Position numbers and translations under genes: made by a program
Part shown: positions 8,448 through 17,271 of the stretch, one piece after another
Layout of the letters: each line of letters opens with the position of its first letter
Position numbering within the stretch: the first letter of the stretch is position 1
The notes under the pieces: model-generated
The model's input: the letters and a program-made list of their open reading frames with translations, nothing else
The model's database searches: none
Told to the model about the DNA's origin: nothing
Assembly: GCA_947479915.1 (NCBI GenBank)
Contig: CANKAU010000009.1
Coordinates: 1 to 64,000, forward strand
DNA length: 64,000 nucleotides
Source: Chloroflexota bacterium
GTDB lineage: Bacteria; Chloroflexota; Dehalococcoidia; UBA2979
Reading direction: 5' to 3'

Positions 8448-9710
8448 TTACTTCGACGTGCCGGGGTGGCGGGGGGGAGGGGCGAGCGCGAACGCGAGCG
8501 CCGCGACGAGGCACGCGATGCCGAACGTCGCGAACGGAACGACATAACTCTGTGAGAGGTCGAACGCCACCGCGGCGAACAGCGGGCCGCCGGCGCGCGC
8601 GAGAGTCATCGCTACGCCCGAGTAGCCCGAGAGCGTGCCGACCACCGACCGGCCGAAGTAGTCCGGGAACGCCTGTCCCTGCAGCTGCTGTCCGCCCGCG
8701 ATCGCGATGCCGAGCAGCACCGCCGTCGCCTCGATCGCCAGCAGGCCGGTGGGGTAGAGGAACGCGAGGATGACTGCGCCGTAGGTGCCGGCGTAGACAA
8801 CCAGCGTCCAGTGCACGCCGAGCTTCGCGATCAGGTAGCCGTACACCGGCCGCCCGCCGAGGACGCCGATGCCGTACCACGACACCACCGCAGCGCCCGC
8901 CGCGAGCGAATGACCTCGTGAGACCACGTAGGGCGCCATGTGCACGAAGATCGAGGACGACGGCGCGCCCACCAGCGTGAAACCGGCCGTGAGCAGCCAG
9001 AACGCGGGCGTGCGCAGCGCCTCGGCGGCCGTCCATTGCACCTCGACGGGCGGAGCGTCCTCGTCCGCGCGCGCGGCCACGGTCTCGGGCGTATCGCCGT
9101 CGGGCAGCAGCCCGACGTCCTCTGGCCGGCGCCGCACGGCCGCCCACGTGAGTGGCACCAGGCACCACACCGCGATGCCGATGACCACCCAGACGGTGCG
9201 CCAGCCGTAGGTGTCGGAAATCACCGCGGCGATGCGGGTCAGCACGATCCCGGCCGTGGCCGACCCGAAGGTGAAGAGCATGAACGCGAGCGCACGGCGC
9301 CGGACGAACCAGTTGGCCAGCGCCGCGATCGGCCCGAGGCCGCCGAAGCCCGGGACCGCGATGCCGAACGCCGCCCAGCAGGCGTAGTAGAGCCACAGTG
9401 AGTGCGCCTGCGATACGGCGATCAGCGCAGTCCCCGCCAGCGCGAGGCTCGCCGTCATGAGCGTGCGTGGCCCGTACCGGTCGACCAGCGGACCGAGCGG
9501 TGCCGCGAGGAAGCCGCCGATCAGCGAGGAGATCGTCAGCGCCGCGACGATCTCGCTGCGCGACCAGCCGAGTTCTGCGCCCATCGGCGCGATCAGGATG
9601 CCGAAGACCCACCCGCTGGCACCGGCGGCGATCATCTGCGCGAAGTAGCAGGACAGCACGATCCACCAGCCGCGGTAGATGCGCCGTCCTCGATCGATCA
9701 CATGTCGCAT
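8448..9710 (-). CDS. MFS transporter, monocarboxylate/oxalate-antiporter-like
   Basis: About 420 residues with 12 predicted membrane helices. It begins with YRGWWIVLSCYFAQMIAAG, the GWW start common to OxlT- and MCT-like transporters. The loop between helices 2 and 3 has GPLVDRYGPR, and the segment after helix 6 ends RRRPEDVGLLPDGD. It is a close paralogue of the gene at 46939-48228 (shared WVFGILIAPMG, ALANWFVRRR, GQAFPDYFGR-type blocks). Both lie beside CaiB genes, so it probably imports the organic acid that the CoA-transferases activate. The ATG at 9710 (MRHVIDRGRR) is preferred although its ribosome-binding site is weak. An in-frame ATG at 9764 overlaps a possible TACGAT -10 box. Confidence 0.82.
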   Translation of the reverse strand: MRHVIDRGRRIYRGWWIVLSCYFAQMIAAGASGWVFGILIAPMGAELGWSRSEIVAALTISSLIGGFLAAPLGPLVDRYGPRTLMTASLALAGTALIAVSQAHSLWLYYACWAAFGIAVPGFGGLGPIAALANWFVRRRALAFMLFTFGSATAGIVLTRIAAVISDTYGWRTVWVVIGIAVWCLVPLTWAAVRRRPEDVGLLPDGDTPETVAARADEDAPPVEVQWTAAEALRTPAFWLLTAGFTLVGAPSSSIFVHMAPYVVSRGHSLAAGAAVVSWYGIGVLGGRPVYGYLIAKLGVHWTLVVYAGTYGAVILAFLYPTGLLAIEATAVLLGIAIAGGQQLQGQAFPDYFGRSVVGTLSGYSGVAMTLARAGGPLFAAVAFDLSQSYVVPFATFGIACLVAALAFALAPPPRHPGTSK

Positions 9711-9842
9711 GCCGACGCTCACTGGTGCGCACCTCGTCTGCTGGTTGCGCCCGACTCGGCGCATCGTAGGACGACTGGTTGGGGCTGGCGAGCAACGTGC
9801 TAATGCGAACGCGGCTCGCATCCCCTTCGCCTCGGACACAAA

Positions 9843-9872
9843 GAGGCGGCCCGGATTGCTCCGGGCCGCCTC
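9843..9872 (-). terminator. Hairpin after the first thiolase-like/DUF35 pair
   Basis: A perfect 13-bp stem (9843-9855 with 9860-9872) and a TTGC loop, beginning 20 nt past the stop of the DUF35 gene at 9893. No U-tract follows. Confidence 0.65.
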
Positions 9873-9892
9873 GATGTTCGCGGTTGCGAGAA

Positions 9893-10309
9893 CTACTTCC
9901 CGGCGGGCTTGAAGACCGGCAGGTTGTAGGTGCCGAAGCGATCCTCGGACTCGAGCCAGTCGAGCTCCATCGGCAGGGCGTCGGCCAGGTCAGAGCCCTG
10001 GAACTCGTCCGGCATGCAGCAGACGAAGATCGGGCCCTCGGCGAGTTCGACGGCGACTGCGGGGTGCGGCGCCGGGTACTCGGGGAAGTACTGGCGGTGG
10101 AAGACGATCCACGACAGCACCTGTCCCTTGCCGGAGACCTGCTCCCACGTGTAGTCCGGGGAGAGGCACTTGTCGCAGACGGCGGCAGCCGGCCAGCGCA
10201 GCTTCTGGCACTCGCTGCACTGCTGCAGACGCAGCTCCTTGTTCTGGGTGTACTCCCAGAACTCGCGCGCGAACGGGTCCATGACCCGGGGTGGTCGCGT
10301 GGTCGCCAC
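9893..10309 (-). CDS. Zn-ribbon/OB-fold protein (DUF35), partner of the upstream thiolase-like protein
   Basis: A 138-residue DUF35 protein: an N-terminal helix (about 10-25), a rubredoxin-like zinc ribbon with CSEC and CDKC pairs 13 residues apart, then an OB-fold with KGQVLSWIVFHRQYF and an acidic C-terminus. DUF35 proteins bind thiolase-like partners and form part of their active complex, as ChsH2-DUF35 does with Ltp2. It follows the thiolase-like gene by 2 nt. I took the GTG at 10309 as start, with AGGGGG 9 nt upstream. An ATG at 10282 is the alternative. Confidence 0.83.
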   Translation of the reverse strand: MATTRPPRVMDPFAREFWEYTQNKELRLQQCSECQKLRWPAAAVCDKCLSPDYTWEQVSGKGQVLSWIVFHRQYFPEYPAPHPAVAVELAEGPIFVCCMPDEFQGSDLADALPMELDWLESEDRFGTYNLPVFKPAGK

Positions 10310-10311
10310 GG

Positions 10312-11526
10312 TTAGTTCCCCCTCGTGTAGATGACGCTGAGGCACTTGCCGGCGACGTCATGCACGTACTGGCCGACCTCGGCGCCCTTAACCTCGCGCT
10401 CGGTGCCCGCGTACTGGTGGCGCAACTGGCGCACCAGTTCCGGCTGGTGGTTCCACGACTGCATGTACGACTCCGACAGCATGCCGCCCGAGGTATTGCA
10501 GGGGATCTCACCGCCGATCTCGATGCGTCCATCCTGGATGAACGCACCGCCTTCACCGGGTTCGCAGAAGCCGAACCCTTCAAGGCTGAACAACAGGTGC
10601 GTGCTGAAGGAGTCATACGTCGCGTAGACGTCGACATCCTTCGGGCCGTAGCCGGCCATCGGGTACACCTGCTCGCGCACCGCGTGGTGGGCGGGGAGGT
10701 AGAAGTCCTTCAAGCGCGGGCGGAGCTGCGTGGAGTCGATGTCCATCTCCGACCAGCCGATGCCCGAGATGTTGATCGGGATCTGCTTGCCGTTCGCCAT
10801 GTCGCGGCGCTGGATGATGAACGCGACACCGCCGTCGTTGATGAGGCAGTAGTCGAAGAGGTGGAACGGCTCGCTGATGTAGCGGCTGTTCATGTAGTCC
10901 TCGATCGTGAAGCGTTCCTTCATGATCGCGTTCGGGTTCATCGAGGCGTGCTTGCGGAAGGCCACAGAGACCGCGCCCAGCTGCTCTTCGGTCGTCCCGT
11001 ACACCAGCTGGTGGCGGCGGAACATCATGGAGTACAGGCCGCCCTGCGAGGTCATGCCCCACGGCGCGTAGTAGACGTACGACAGGATGCCGTCGCCGCC
11101 CATGGCCTGCGGGCCACCGTACTGGGTGTTCATGGAGCGCTGCGCGTTGCCGTAGACCAGCGCCACCGTGTGGCACAGGCCCGCGTTGATCGCCTGCACC
11201 GCGGCGATGATGCCGCGGGGCGCGTCACCGGAGACGCACCACGACGCGTTGATGCCCAGCACCTCGCAGGTGCGCTCGGTCGACATCGGACCACCGACCA
11301 CGAGGCCGTCGATGTCGTCCTTCGTCAGGCCGGCGTCGTCCAGCGCGCGCTTCAGCGCGGTGGCGGCGAGCTGGTAGGAGTTGAGCGCGCCCGACCCCTT
11401 CTCGGCGGCGTTGCCCTTCGCCCCGGAGCGGTAGTCGCCCACGTAGTCGCTCTCGCCGACACCGACGACGGCGACCGTGTCCTTGAGTTTCTTGAGTCGG
11501 TCGTGTTCAACCACTCGGTTGGCCAT
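10312..11526 (-). CDS. Thiolase-fold protein (lipid-transfer/SCP-x thiolase branch), possible aldolase
   Basis: A 404-residue thiolase-fold protein. DTVAVVGVGESDY opens the first half and the second half contains DGRIEIGGEIPCNTSGG. Cys97 (SWCVSG) sits at the nucleophile position, but the GHP histidine of thiolases is replaced by Tyr354 (SESYMQSW), so a normal Claisen condensation or thiolysis triad is incomplete. With a DUF35 gene 2 nt downstream, an Ltp2-like retro-aldolase acting on a beta-hydroxyacyl-CoA is a reasonable alternative. It is closely related to the 16018 protein and less so to the 18562 protein. A GGAGAGGGGG site precedes the ATG at 11526, and an extended -10 box lies at 11560-11568. 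Confidence 0.8.
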   Translation of the reverse strand: MANRVVEHDRLKKLKDTVAVVGVGESDYVGDYRSGAKGNAAEKGSGALNSYQLAATALKRALDDAGLTKDDIDGLVVGGPMSTERTCEVLGINASWCVSGDAPRGIIAAVQAINAGLCHTVALVYGNAQRSMNTQYGGPQAMGGDGILSYVYYAPWGMTSQGGLYSMMFRRHQLVYGTTEEQLGAVSVAFRKHASMNPNAIMKERFTIEDYMNSRYISEPFHLFDYCLINDGGVAFIIQRRDMANGKQIPINISGIGWSEMDIDSTQLRPRLKDFYLPAHHAVREQVYPMAGYGPKDVDVYATYDSFSTHLLFSLEGFGFCEPGEGGAFIQDGRIEIGGEIPCNTSGGMLSESYMQSWNHQPELVRQLRHQYAGTEREVKGAEVGQYVHDVAGKCLSVIYTRGN

Positions 11527-11559
11527 GAAGCCCCCTCTCCGCTGCTGGATTCCGTCGGG

Positions 11560-11568
11560 AAGATAGCA
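11560..11568 (-). promoter_or_regulatory. Extended -10 TGCTATCTT
   Basis: On the minus strand, TGC precedes TATCTT, which gives an extended -10 element about 34 nt before the ATG at 11526. The same TGCTAT start is found upstream of the related gene at 17223. Confidence 0.45.
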
Positions 11569-11656
11569 CCATCGGGGGGCTGCGTCCCCGCTCTCTCCCA
11601 CGGTCCGCCGGTATGTGGGGCGCTGGCTGCCGAAATCCGCCGACGCGCGCAACGAA

Positions 11657-11706
11657 CGAGGCCCGAACCGCGGCCGCTCCATGGAGCGACTGCCGTCCGG
11701 GCCTCG
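11657..11706 (-). terminator. Compound inverted repeat after the ABC permease genes
   Basis: An outer 9-bp stem (11657-11665 with 11698-11706) encloses an inner GCTCC/GGAGC palindrome near 11676-11687. It lies 27 nt beyond the permease stop at 11733. Confidence 0.45.
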
Positions 11707-11732
11707 ATGTGACCTCCGAGGAGGGCGAGGGT

Positions 11733-12641
11733 TTAGCGGGTGCCTCGCAGGCGCGGGTCCAGGATGTCGCGCAGGGCGTCGCCGAACATGTTCGCGCTGT
11801 ACACGGTCAACGCCAGCACCAGGCCGGGGAAGATGACCATGGACGGGTTGCTGACCATGTACTGCGTGGCGCTGCCGGCGAGCATGCCGCCCCACGTCGG
11901 GGTGGGGGGCGGGACGCCGTAGCCGAGGAACGACAGGCCGGCCTCGGCGAGGATGTAGCCGCCGAGTGCGGTGGAGGCGAGCACGATCAGGATCGGCATG
12001 ATGTTCGGCAGGATGTGCCGGAGCATCAGTCGGGCCTCGGTCGCGCCGAGCGAGCGCGCCGCCTCCACGTACGGGCGGTGCTTCACATCGAGCACTGCCG
12101 AGCGCACGACGCGACTCTGCTGTACGCCTCCGGTGAGGCCGATGACGACCATCAGCCAGAAGACGCTCTGGCCGAACAGGCCGACGAGGATGATCGCCGT
12201 GACCAGCCCCGGCAGGGCGAGCCACGCGTCCACGAAGCGCTGGAAGAAGGTGTCGTACGTGCCGCCGAAGTACCCCGTCGTCCCGCCGATCAGCAGAGAC
12301 AGGATCGTCGCCATCACCACCGCGCCAAACGAGATGGTGATCGACACCTGCGCGCCGTAAATGATCCGGCTCAGCAGGTCACGGCCCAGCTCGTCCGTGC
12401 CAAGCAGGTGGTCGGCCTGCGGCCCGACGAGGCGAGCGCCCAGCGAGGTGATGTTGAAGCCGTAGGGCGCGACGACCGGCGCGAAGATCGCGGTCAGCGA
12501 GGCGATGATCAGGATCGTCGCGCCGAAGGCGCCCAGCGGCTTCCGGCGCATGAAGCGCAGGATCGGGTTGCCCTGAGGCCGCAGTTTGACCTCTCCAAAG
12601 CCGTCGTCGGTGGGCAGCGCGGTAGCGGGAGCGTTGGTCAT
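11733..12641 (-). CDS. ABC importer permease, DppC/OppC type
   Basis: A 302-residue inner-membrane permease of the peptide/nickel/opine family. After an N-terminal cytoplasmic stretch come a first helix (about 37-58), the family signature LLGTDELGRDLLSRIIYGAQVS (about 85-106), and the EAA loop YVEAARSLGATEARLMLRHILPN that docks the ATPase. The C-terminus is DALRDILDPRLRG. It pairs with the DppB-type permease 13 nt upstream and the binding protein at 13698. No ATP-binding subunits (DppD/DppF) are encoded in this cluster or elsewhere in the window, so they must be shared or encoded elsewhere. The thiolase-like neighbours suggest an organic acid or lipid-derived substrate rather than peptides. 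Confidence 0.88.
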   Translation of the reverse strand: MTNAPATALPTDDGFGEVKLRPQGNPILRFMRRKPLGAFGATILIIASLTAIFAPVVAPYGFNITSLGARLVGPQADHLLGTDELGRDLLSRIIYGAQVSITISFGAVVMATILSLLIGGTTGYFGGTYDTFFQRFVDAWLALPGLVTAIILVGLFGQSVFWLMVVIGLTGGVQQSRVVRSAVLDVKHRPYVEAARSLGATEARLMLRHILPNIMPILIVLASTALGGYILAEAGLSFLGYGVPPPTPTWGGMLAGSATQYMVSNPSMVIFPGLVLALTVYSANMFGDALRDILDPRLRGTR

Positions 12642-12654
12642 TGCTCGATGCTCC

Positions 12655-13608
12655 TTAGAACCGGACTCGCGGGTCGAGGAAGCCGTACATCAGGTCGACG
12701 CCCAGATTCACGGTCGCCGTGATGACCGCCATCACCAGCACGATGCCCTGGATCAGCGGGTAGTCGCGCTTCGGCAGTGCCTGCGCCACCAGCAGCTGGC
12801 CCATCCCCGGGATCGCGAACAGCGTTTCGAGGACCACGATGCCGCCGATGCCGGCGACCACCTGCAGGCCCATCAGCGTGATGACCGGCATCAGCGCGTT
12901 CTTGAAGACGTGACGCCAGAGCACCACGCGTTCCGTCAGGCCCTTGGAGTACGCCGTGCGGATGTAGTCCTGGCGCAGCACCTCGAGCATCGTCGTGCGC
13001 ATGAGGCGCATCACGGGCGCGCCGAGGAACATCGCGAGGATGACGCTCGGGAAGATCAGCAGCTGGAGGTTCTGGACGGGATCGTCCCAGATGTATTTGT
13101 AGTCTCTGAGTGGCGTCCACCCGAAGAACTTCGCTGGCAGGACGATCGCCATCATCCCGACCCAGAAGACGGGGAGCGACAGACCGAGGATCGCGATCGA
13201 ACGCGCGACCTGGTCCATCCACCCCTCGGGCTTCCTCGCCGCGATCACGCCGACGAGCACGCCCCACGCCCAGCCCAGGGCCACCGACAGCACGAGCGTC
13301 TCGAGGGTGGTCGGGAGGCGGCGCTGGATCTCGTCGGTGACGGGCTTCTTCGTCCAGATGGACGTGCCCAGGTCGCCCTGCAGCGTCGCGCCCCAGAACT
13401 TCACGAACTGGACCGGCAGCGGGTCGGCGAGGCCGAGGCGCTCGCGGAGCTTCTGCAGGTTCTCCTCCGAGAACGGCTCCTGGTTCGCGCCGAGCATCAG
13501 CGCGGCGGCATCGCCGGGCAGGATGCGGGTCGCGCTGAAGATCAGCGTCCCGGCGAGGAACAGCGTCGGGATCACGAGCAAGAGGCGCTGGATCAGGTAC
13601 TTGGACAT
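12655..13608 (-). CDS. ABC importer permease, DppB/OppB type
   Basis: A 317-residue permease starting with MSKYLIQRLLLVIPTLFLAG, the usual DppB first helix. The periplasmic region has ERLGLADPLPVQFVKFWGATLQGDLGTSI (about 55-84). The EAA loop is RQDYIRTAYSKGLTERVVLWRHVFKNALMPV, and VNLGVDLMYGFLDPRVRF ends the protein. It forms the translocation path with the DppC-type subunit encoded 13 nt downstream. The gap to the binding-protein gene upstream is about 90 nt and holds an AT-rich element (TAAATT on the minus strand near 13672-13677) that could be an internal promoter. Confidence 0.88.
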   Translation of the reverse strand: MSKYLIQRLLLVIPTLFLAGTLIFSATRILPGDAAALMLGANQEPFSEENLQKLRERLGLADPLPVQFVKFWGATLQGDLGTSIWTKKPVTDEIQRRLPTTLETLVLSVALGWAWGVLVGVIAARKPEGWMDQVARSIAILGLSLPVFWVGMMAIVLPAKFFGWTPLRDYKYIWDDPVQNLQLLIFPSVILAMFLGAPVMRLMRTTMLEVLRQDYIRTAYSKGLTERVVLWRHVFKNALMPVITLMGLQVVAGIGGIVVLETLFAIPGMGQLLVAQALPKRDYPLIQGIVLVMAVITATVNLGVDLMYGFLDPRVRF

Positions 13609-13697
13609 CGCACTGCTCTCAAGGGAGGCAAATGGTTCGCGGGCCGCCGGACTGCTCCGACGACCCGCGTCAATTTACGGTAACGAGACGCGGATGG

Positions 13698-15497
13698 CTA
13701 CGCGTCCTTCCAGACGTACTTCATGATGTTCCAGTTCCAGCCCGGAGGCGGACGGAAGTTGTGGACCTTCTTGTTGGAGACCACCGGGGAGTCCGGGGCC
13801 GGCCAGTAGAAGTTCCACATGTTCTTCGCCCAGCGCTTCTGCATGTCGGCCACAAGCTCCTTACGAGCGTTGCGGTCCTGCGTCAGGCGCTGCTTCTCGG
13901 CCAGGTCACGGAAGGCGACGTACTCGGGCTCGCTCTTGGCCAGCTCGCCGTAGACGTCCGCGCCGCCCACCAGGCCGCCGCCCATGCCCACCTGGGCGTA
14001 GGCGTAGGACTGGATGTCCGGCCGCACGATGAACGACTGGTAGATGCCGTTATCCGGGAACGTCTTCCCGCCGATGTGTGCGGCGTAGTCGACGATCTTC
14101 GTCTCCTGCGTGATGCCCACGTTCGCCAGCATGGAGGTCATCAGGTCCGCGAACGGGTACGTCACGGTGTACGCGCCGATGTTCGAGGTCTGGAGTGTGA
14201 ACTTGAACTTCTCCTGCCCGGCGGCGGTCAGGAGCTTCTTGGCCTCGGTCGGGTCGTACGTGTTGAAGTACTTGCCGTCCTCGCCCATCTTCGCGGGGTC
14301 GGCCGCCCAGTAGGTCAGCCACGGCAGCACCATGGTGCCGTTGCGGCCGCGGCCCTGCAGCAGATTCTTGATCCACGACTGGCGGTCGATCGCCATGCCG
14401 AGGGCGCGGCGAACACGCACGTCGTTGAACGGCTTGTTCCGCATGTCGAAGATCCACGGGTTCCAGACCATGCAGGGCTGCCAGTCGACGTTCAGGGTGG
14501 CCGACTTCTGCAGCTCCAGGCCCTGGTTCACCGTGAACTGGGTCAGCGGTCCGAACGCGTCCAGCTGGCCCGCCTGCAGCGCCGCCGAGGCCGCCGCGGG
14601 GTCGAGGATGAACGGGTGGTCGATGCCGTCCAGGTACCCCAGGTTCGGGTCGTAGAAGTTCGGGTTCCGCTTCATCTTGAAGCCGGAGGCCGGGACGTAC
14701 TCGCTCGGGTAGTAGGGGCCGCCACCGCGGATCTGGTCGACGGCGGTGATGTCGCCCCAGCCGGGAGCCGTCTTGCCCGGGTCAGCACCCTTCTTGGTGA
14801 TGACTTCCTTGTGCTCCACGGTCCACCAGTGGCCGCCCATCATGGACAGGAAGTCGGCGTCCGGCTTGTTCAGCTTGAACTGGACCGTGTACTCGTCGAT
14901 CGCCTTCGCGTTCACATCGGCCTTGCCGGTGCGGGCGGAGTAGATGTCGGGCATGTTGGACTGGACGAGGCCCTGCGGGGAGCGGATGCCACCGGCGCCA
15001 CGGTTGAGGCTCCAGATGACGTCCTCGGCCTTGACCTCAAGCCCGTCGGACGTCTTCACGCCCTTCTTGAGCTTGAACGTCCACGTGGTGCCCTGGTCGG
15101 GGCTCTCCCACGAGGCGGCGAGGTCGGGGATGACGTTCTCGACAGGGCCGGGGCTGTCCGGCCGCTCGTCCCACTGCGTGAGCTTCACGCCGGTCAGGTT
15201 CGTGATCGAGCCGAGCGCGGAGCTGTTGCTCCGGTCGTAGTCGAGGCTGGGCACGTCGCCGGTCAGCTGGCCGGAGATGCGGAGCGTGCCGCCCTTCTTG
15301 GCGGTCTGGCTGCTGGAGGCGACCGCCGTGGGCGTGCCCGCAGCGGCGGTCCCGGCCGGCGCTGCCTCCTGCTTGCCCCCGCCGCAGCCGATGAGCGCCG
15401 CACCCGCGAGGCCGGCCGCGCCGACGGCGCTGCCGCGCAGCATCGAGCGCCGGGAAACGGCGCCCCCGAACCTCGACCAGTAACTCGAATCGTTCAT
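13698..15497 (-). CDS. ABC importer substrate-binding lipoprotein, family 5
   Basis: A 599-residue extracytoplasmic solute-binding protein of the DppA/OppA family. The N-terminus carries a twin-arginine signal (SRRSMLRG, Arg16-Arg17), a hydrophobic Ala/Gly stretch and a lipobox LIGC with lipidated Cys38, followed by a Gly/Ala/Thr linker. TAT export of a lipoprotein implies folding before export. Family segments are VKTSDGLEVKAEDVIWSLNR (about 135-155) and VRRALGMAIDRQSWI (about 375-390). It is first in a binding protein, DppB, DppC order. The ligand cannot be read from sequence. Position between two thiolase-like/DUF35 pairs suggests it captures the compound those enzymes degrade. Confidence 0.88.
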   Translation of the reverse strand: MNDSSYWSRFGGAVSRRSMLRGSAVGAAGLAGAALIGCGGGKQEAAPAGTAAAGTPTAVASSSQTAKKGGTLRISGQLTGDVPSLDYDRSNSSALGSITNLTGVKLTQWDERPDSPGPVENVIPDLAASWESPDQGTTWTFKLKKGVKTSDGLEVKAEDVIWSLNRGAGGIRSPQGLVQSNMPDIYSARTGKADVNAKAIDEYTVQFKLNKPDADFLSMMGGHWWTVEHKEVITKKGADPGKTAPGWGDITAVDQIRGGGPYYPSEYVPASGFKMKRNPNFYDPNLGYLDGIDHPFILDPAAASAALQAGQLDAFGPLTQFTVNQGLELQKSATLNVDWQPCMVWNPWIFDMRNKPFNDVRVRRALGMAIDRQSWIKNLLQGRGRNGTMVLPWLTYWAADPAKMGEDGKYFNTYDPTEAKKLLTAAGQEKFKFTLQTSNIGAYTVTYPFADLMTSMLANVGITQETKIVDYAAHIGGKTFPDNGIYQSFIVRPDIQSYAYAQVGMGGGLVGGADVYGELAKSEPEYVAFRDLAEKQRLTQDRNARKELVADMQKRWAKNMWNFYWPAPDSPVVSNKKVHNFRPPPGWNWNIMKYVWKDA

Positions 15498-15577
15498 GGC
15501 AGAACCCTTCCGGGCGGGACCCTCTCCCGCGCCCTTCTGTCGCTCCCCGCGTTACACGGGCGATACGTTACGTCCGA

Positions 15578-15601
15578 GAGGCCGGATCTTCATCCGGCCT
15601 C
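15578..15601 (-). terminator. Hairpin after the second thiolase-like/DUF35 pair
   Basis: A perfect 10-bp stem (15578-15587 with 15592-15601) with a GAAG tetraloop on the transcribed strand. It begins only 4 nt after the stop codon at 15605 and separates the enzyme pair from the ABC importer genes. Confidence 0.65.
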
Positions 15602-15604
15602 CGC

Positions 15605-16015
15605 CTAGTCCGCCAGTTCGAAGACGGGAAGCTTGAACGGCCCCGCGTCGTCCTCGCAGTCGAGGAACGTGACCTTCACGGGCGTCCCCCGCTCCTTGCC
15701 CTCCACGGAGAACCCCTTCGGGTTCGACATGAAGAGCGGGCCCTCCTCGAGTTCCACCAGGATCGCTTCCCACGGCGGGGGGCACTCCTTGTAGTAGGGG
15801 CGCTCAAAGGTGCAGTAGGTGTTGATCGTGGCGCGGCCGGACATGGGCGTCCACGTGAACTCGTCGCTCAGGCACTCGTTGCACATGGGGGTGGGCGGCC
15901 ACTGGATCTTCGAGCAGGTGTTGCACTGCTGCAGGCGGAACTCGCCCTGGTTGCAGTACGCCCAGAACGTGTCGTGATCCGGGCCGAGCGTGCGGTTCGG
16001 TCGTCGTTCGGTCAT
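15605..16015 (-). CDS. Zn-ribbon/OB-fold protein (DUF35)
   Basis: A 136-residue DUF35 protein with a zinc ribbon of CNTC and CNEC, 13 residues between the pairs, then an OB domain (GRATINTYCTFERPYY) and an acidic tail DCEDDAGPFKLPVFELAD. It starts 2 nt after the stop of the thiolase-like gene 16018-17223, so the two are made together and should form a complex. The tail is similar to that of the 9893 protein (both contain KLPVF or NLPVF), which marks these two pairs as closer paralogues than the 18562/19761 pair. Confidence 0.85.
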   Translation of the reverse strand: MTERRPNRTLGPDHDTFWAYCNQGEFRLQQCNTCSKIQWPPTPMCNECLSDEFTWTPMSGRATINTYCTFERPYYKECPPPWEAILVELEEGPLFMSNPKGFSVEGKERGTPVKVTFLDCEDDAGPFKLPVFELAD

Positions 16016-16017
16016 CG

Positions 16018-17223
16018 CTAGTTCCCTCGCCGGTACATGATCGAGAAGGCGCCGCCGGAACCGTGGTGGCAGAACATCGAGGTCTGGACGTCCTCGACCT
16101 GCCGGCGGCCGGCCTCGTGGCGGAGCTGTCGGACGGCCTCCACCTGGTGGTTCCACGACTGCATATACGACTCGGACAGCATCCCGCCCGACGTATTGCA
16201 GGGCAGTTCCCCGCCGATCTCGATGCGGCCGTCCTGGATGTACTCCAGCCCCTCGCCCGGCTTGCAGAACCCGAAGCCCTCGAGGTTGATCGGCAGGTGG
16301 ACGCTGAACGCGTCGTACGTCTGGAAGTGGCCCACGTCCTTGGTCGTCATCTGTGACATGGCGAAGGCCTGGTCCCCGGACTGCTTCAGCACCTCGTGGT
16401 ACAGGTCGAACATGCGGTCGCGGAGCTGCGTCGCGCCGATCTCGGCGGTGGCGCGACCGAAGCCGCTGACCAGGACCGGCGTCTTCGGCAGGTCCTTCGC
16501 GCGCTCCTTCGTCGTGAGGATGATCGCTACGCCGCCGTCGTTCACGAGGCAGTAGTCGTAGATCTTCAACGGCCGCGCGATGTAGCGCGCGTTGTTGTAC
16601 TCGTCCTCGGAGATCGGCGTCTTCATCACCGCGTTGTCGTTCAGCATCGCGTGCTTGCGGATCGTGCGGGAGACGGTGCCGAGCTGCTCCTCCGTGCTGC
16701 CGTACATGAGCTGGTGCGCCTTGAACATCATGGCGTAGTGCGCGCCCTGCGAAGACCAGCCCCAGGGGTGGTAGTAGTAGTACGAGGTCGGCTGGTCCGA
16801 CCCGATGCCGCCGCCGCCGTACCTCGTGCCCATCGAGCGCTGTGCGTTGCCGTAGATCAGCGCCACCGTCGTGCAGGCACCGGAGGCGATCGCCTGCACC
16901 GCGAGTGGGAGCAGGATGTCGCTCTGGTGGCCCTCGATGCCCCACACGGGGTTGATGCCCAGGATCTCGCAGACGCGCTGGTGGACGACGGGGCCGCCGA
17001 CGGCGATGCCGTCGATGTCCTCTTTCTTCAGTCCGCTGTCCGCGAGAGCGCGTCGGAACGCGAGGGCGGCGAGGCCGTAGGAGTCCAGCGCGCCGATCTC
17101 CTCGCGACCCTCCTGGCGCGCGACGCGTGCCGCTTCGTAGTCCTTGGCGTAGTCGGTATCGCCGACACCGACCACGGCGACCTGGTCGCTCACCTGTCGC
17201 AGCCGGCTGAGGTCGTAGCCCAT
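16018..17223 (-). CDS. Thiolase-fold protein lacking the catalytic Cys
   Basis: A 401-residue thiolase-fold protein of the SCP-x/lipid-transfer branch. The nucleophile position is Gly95 (NPVWGIEGH) and the GHP histidine is Tyr353 (SESYMQSW). With both key residues gone it cannot work as a thiolase. Together with the DUF35 partner this fits an Ltp2-like aldolase or a non-catalytic scaffold. It keeps the C-terminal block DGRIEIGGELPCNTSGG. Start: ATG at 17223 (MGYDLSRLRQ) preceded by GGTGG about 7-11 nt away. An in-frame GTG three codons earlier is possible. An extended -10 box TGCTATAAC lies at 17272-17280. Confidence 0.8.
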   Translation of the reverse strand: MGYDLSRLRQVSDQVAVVGVGDTDYAKDYEAARVARQEGREEIGALDSYGLAALAFRRALADSGLKKEDIDGIAVGGPVVHQRVCEILGINPVWGIEGHQSDILLPLAVQAIASGACTTVALIYGNAQRSMGTRYGGGGIGSDQPTSYYYYHPWGWSSQGAHYAMMFKAHQLMYGSTEEQLGTVSRTIRKHAMLNDNAVMKTPISEDEYNNARYIARPLKIYDYCLVNDGGVAIILTTKERAKDLPKTPVLVSGFGRATAEIGATQLRDRMFDLYHEVLKQSGDQAFAMSQMTTKDVGHFQTYDAFSVHLPINLEGFGFCKPGEGLEYIQDGRIEIGGELPCNTSGGMLSESYMQSWNHQVEAVRQLRHEAGRRQVEDVQTSMFCHHGSGGAFSIMYRRGN

Positions 17224-17271
17224 GAAATCCACCGTTTCCGCGCCGTTCCGCGTGAACCGCGCACCGACGCG

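Noticed and set aside
7141-9795. An 884-residue reading of the CaiB gene
   Set aside because: The added N-terminus is the shadow of the MFS gene. The true start at 8322 has a ribosome-binding site and a TATAAT box upstream.
10312-12225. A 637-residue thiolase with a long N-terminal extension
   Set aside because: The extension runs through a terminator and antisense to nothing meaningful inside the permease gene. A strong ribosome-binding site and -10 box mark the start at 11526.
15578-15601. A protein operator between the DUF35 gene and the binding-protein gene
   Set aside because: The inverted repeat begins 4 nt after a stop codon and has a tight tetraloop, which fits a terminator better than a DNA-binding site.
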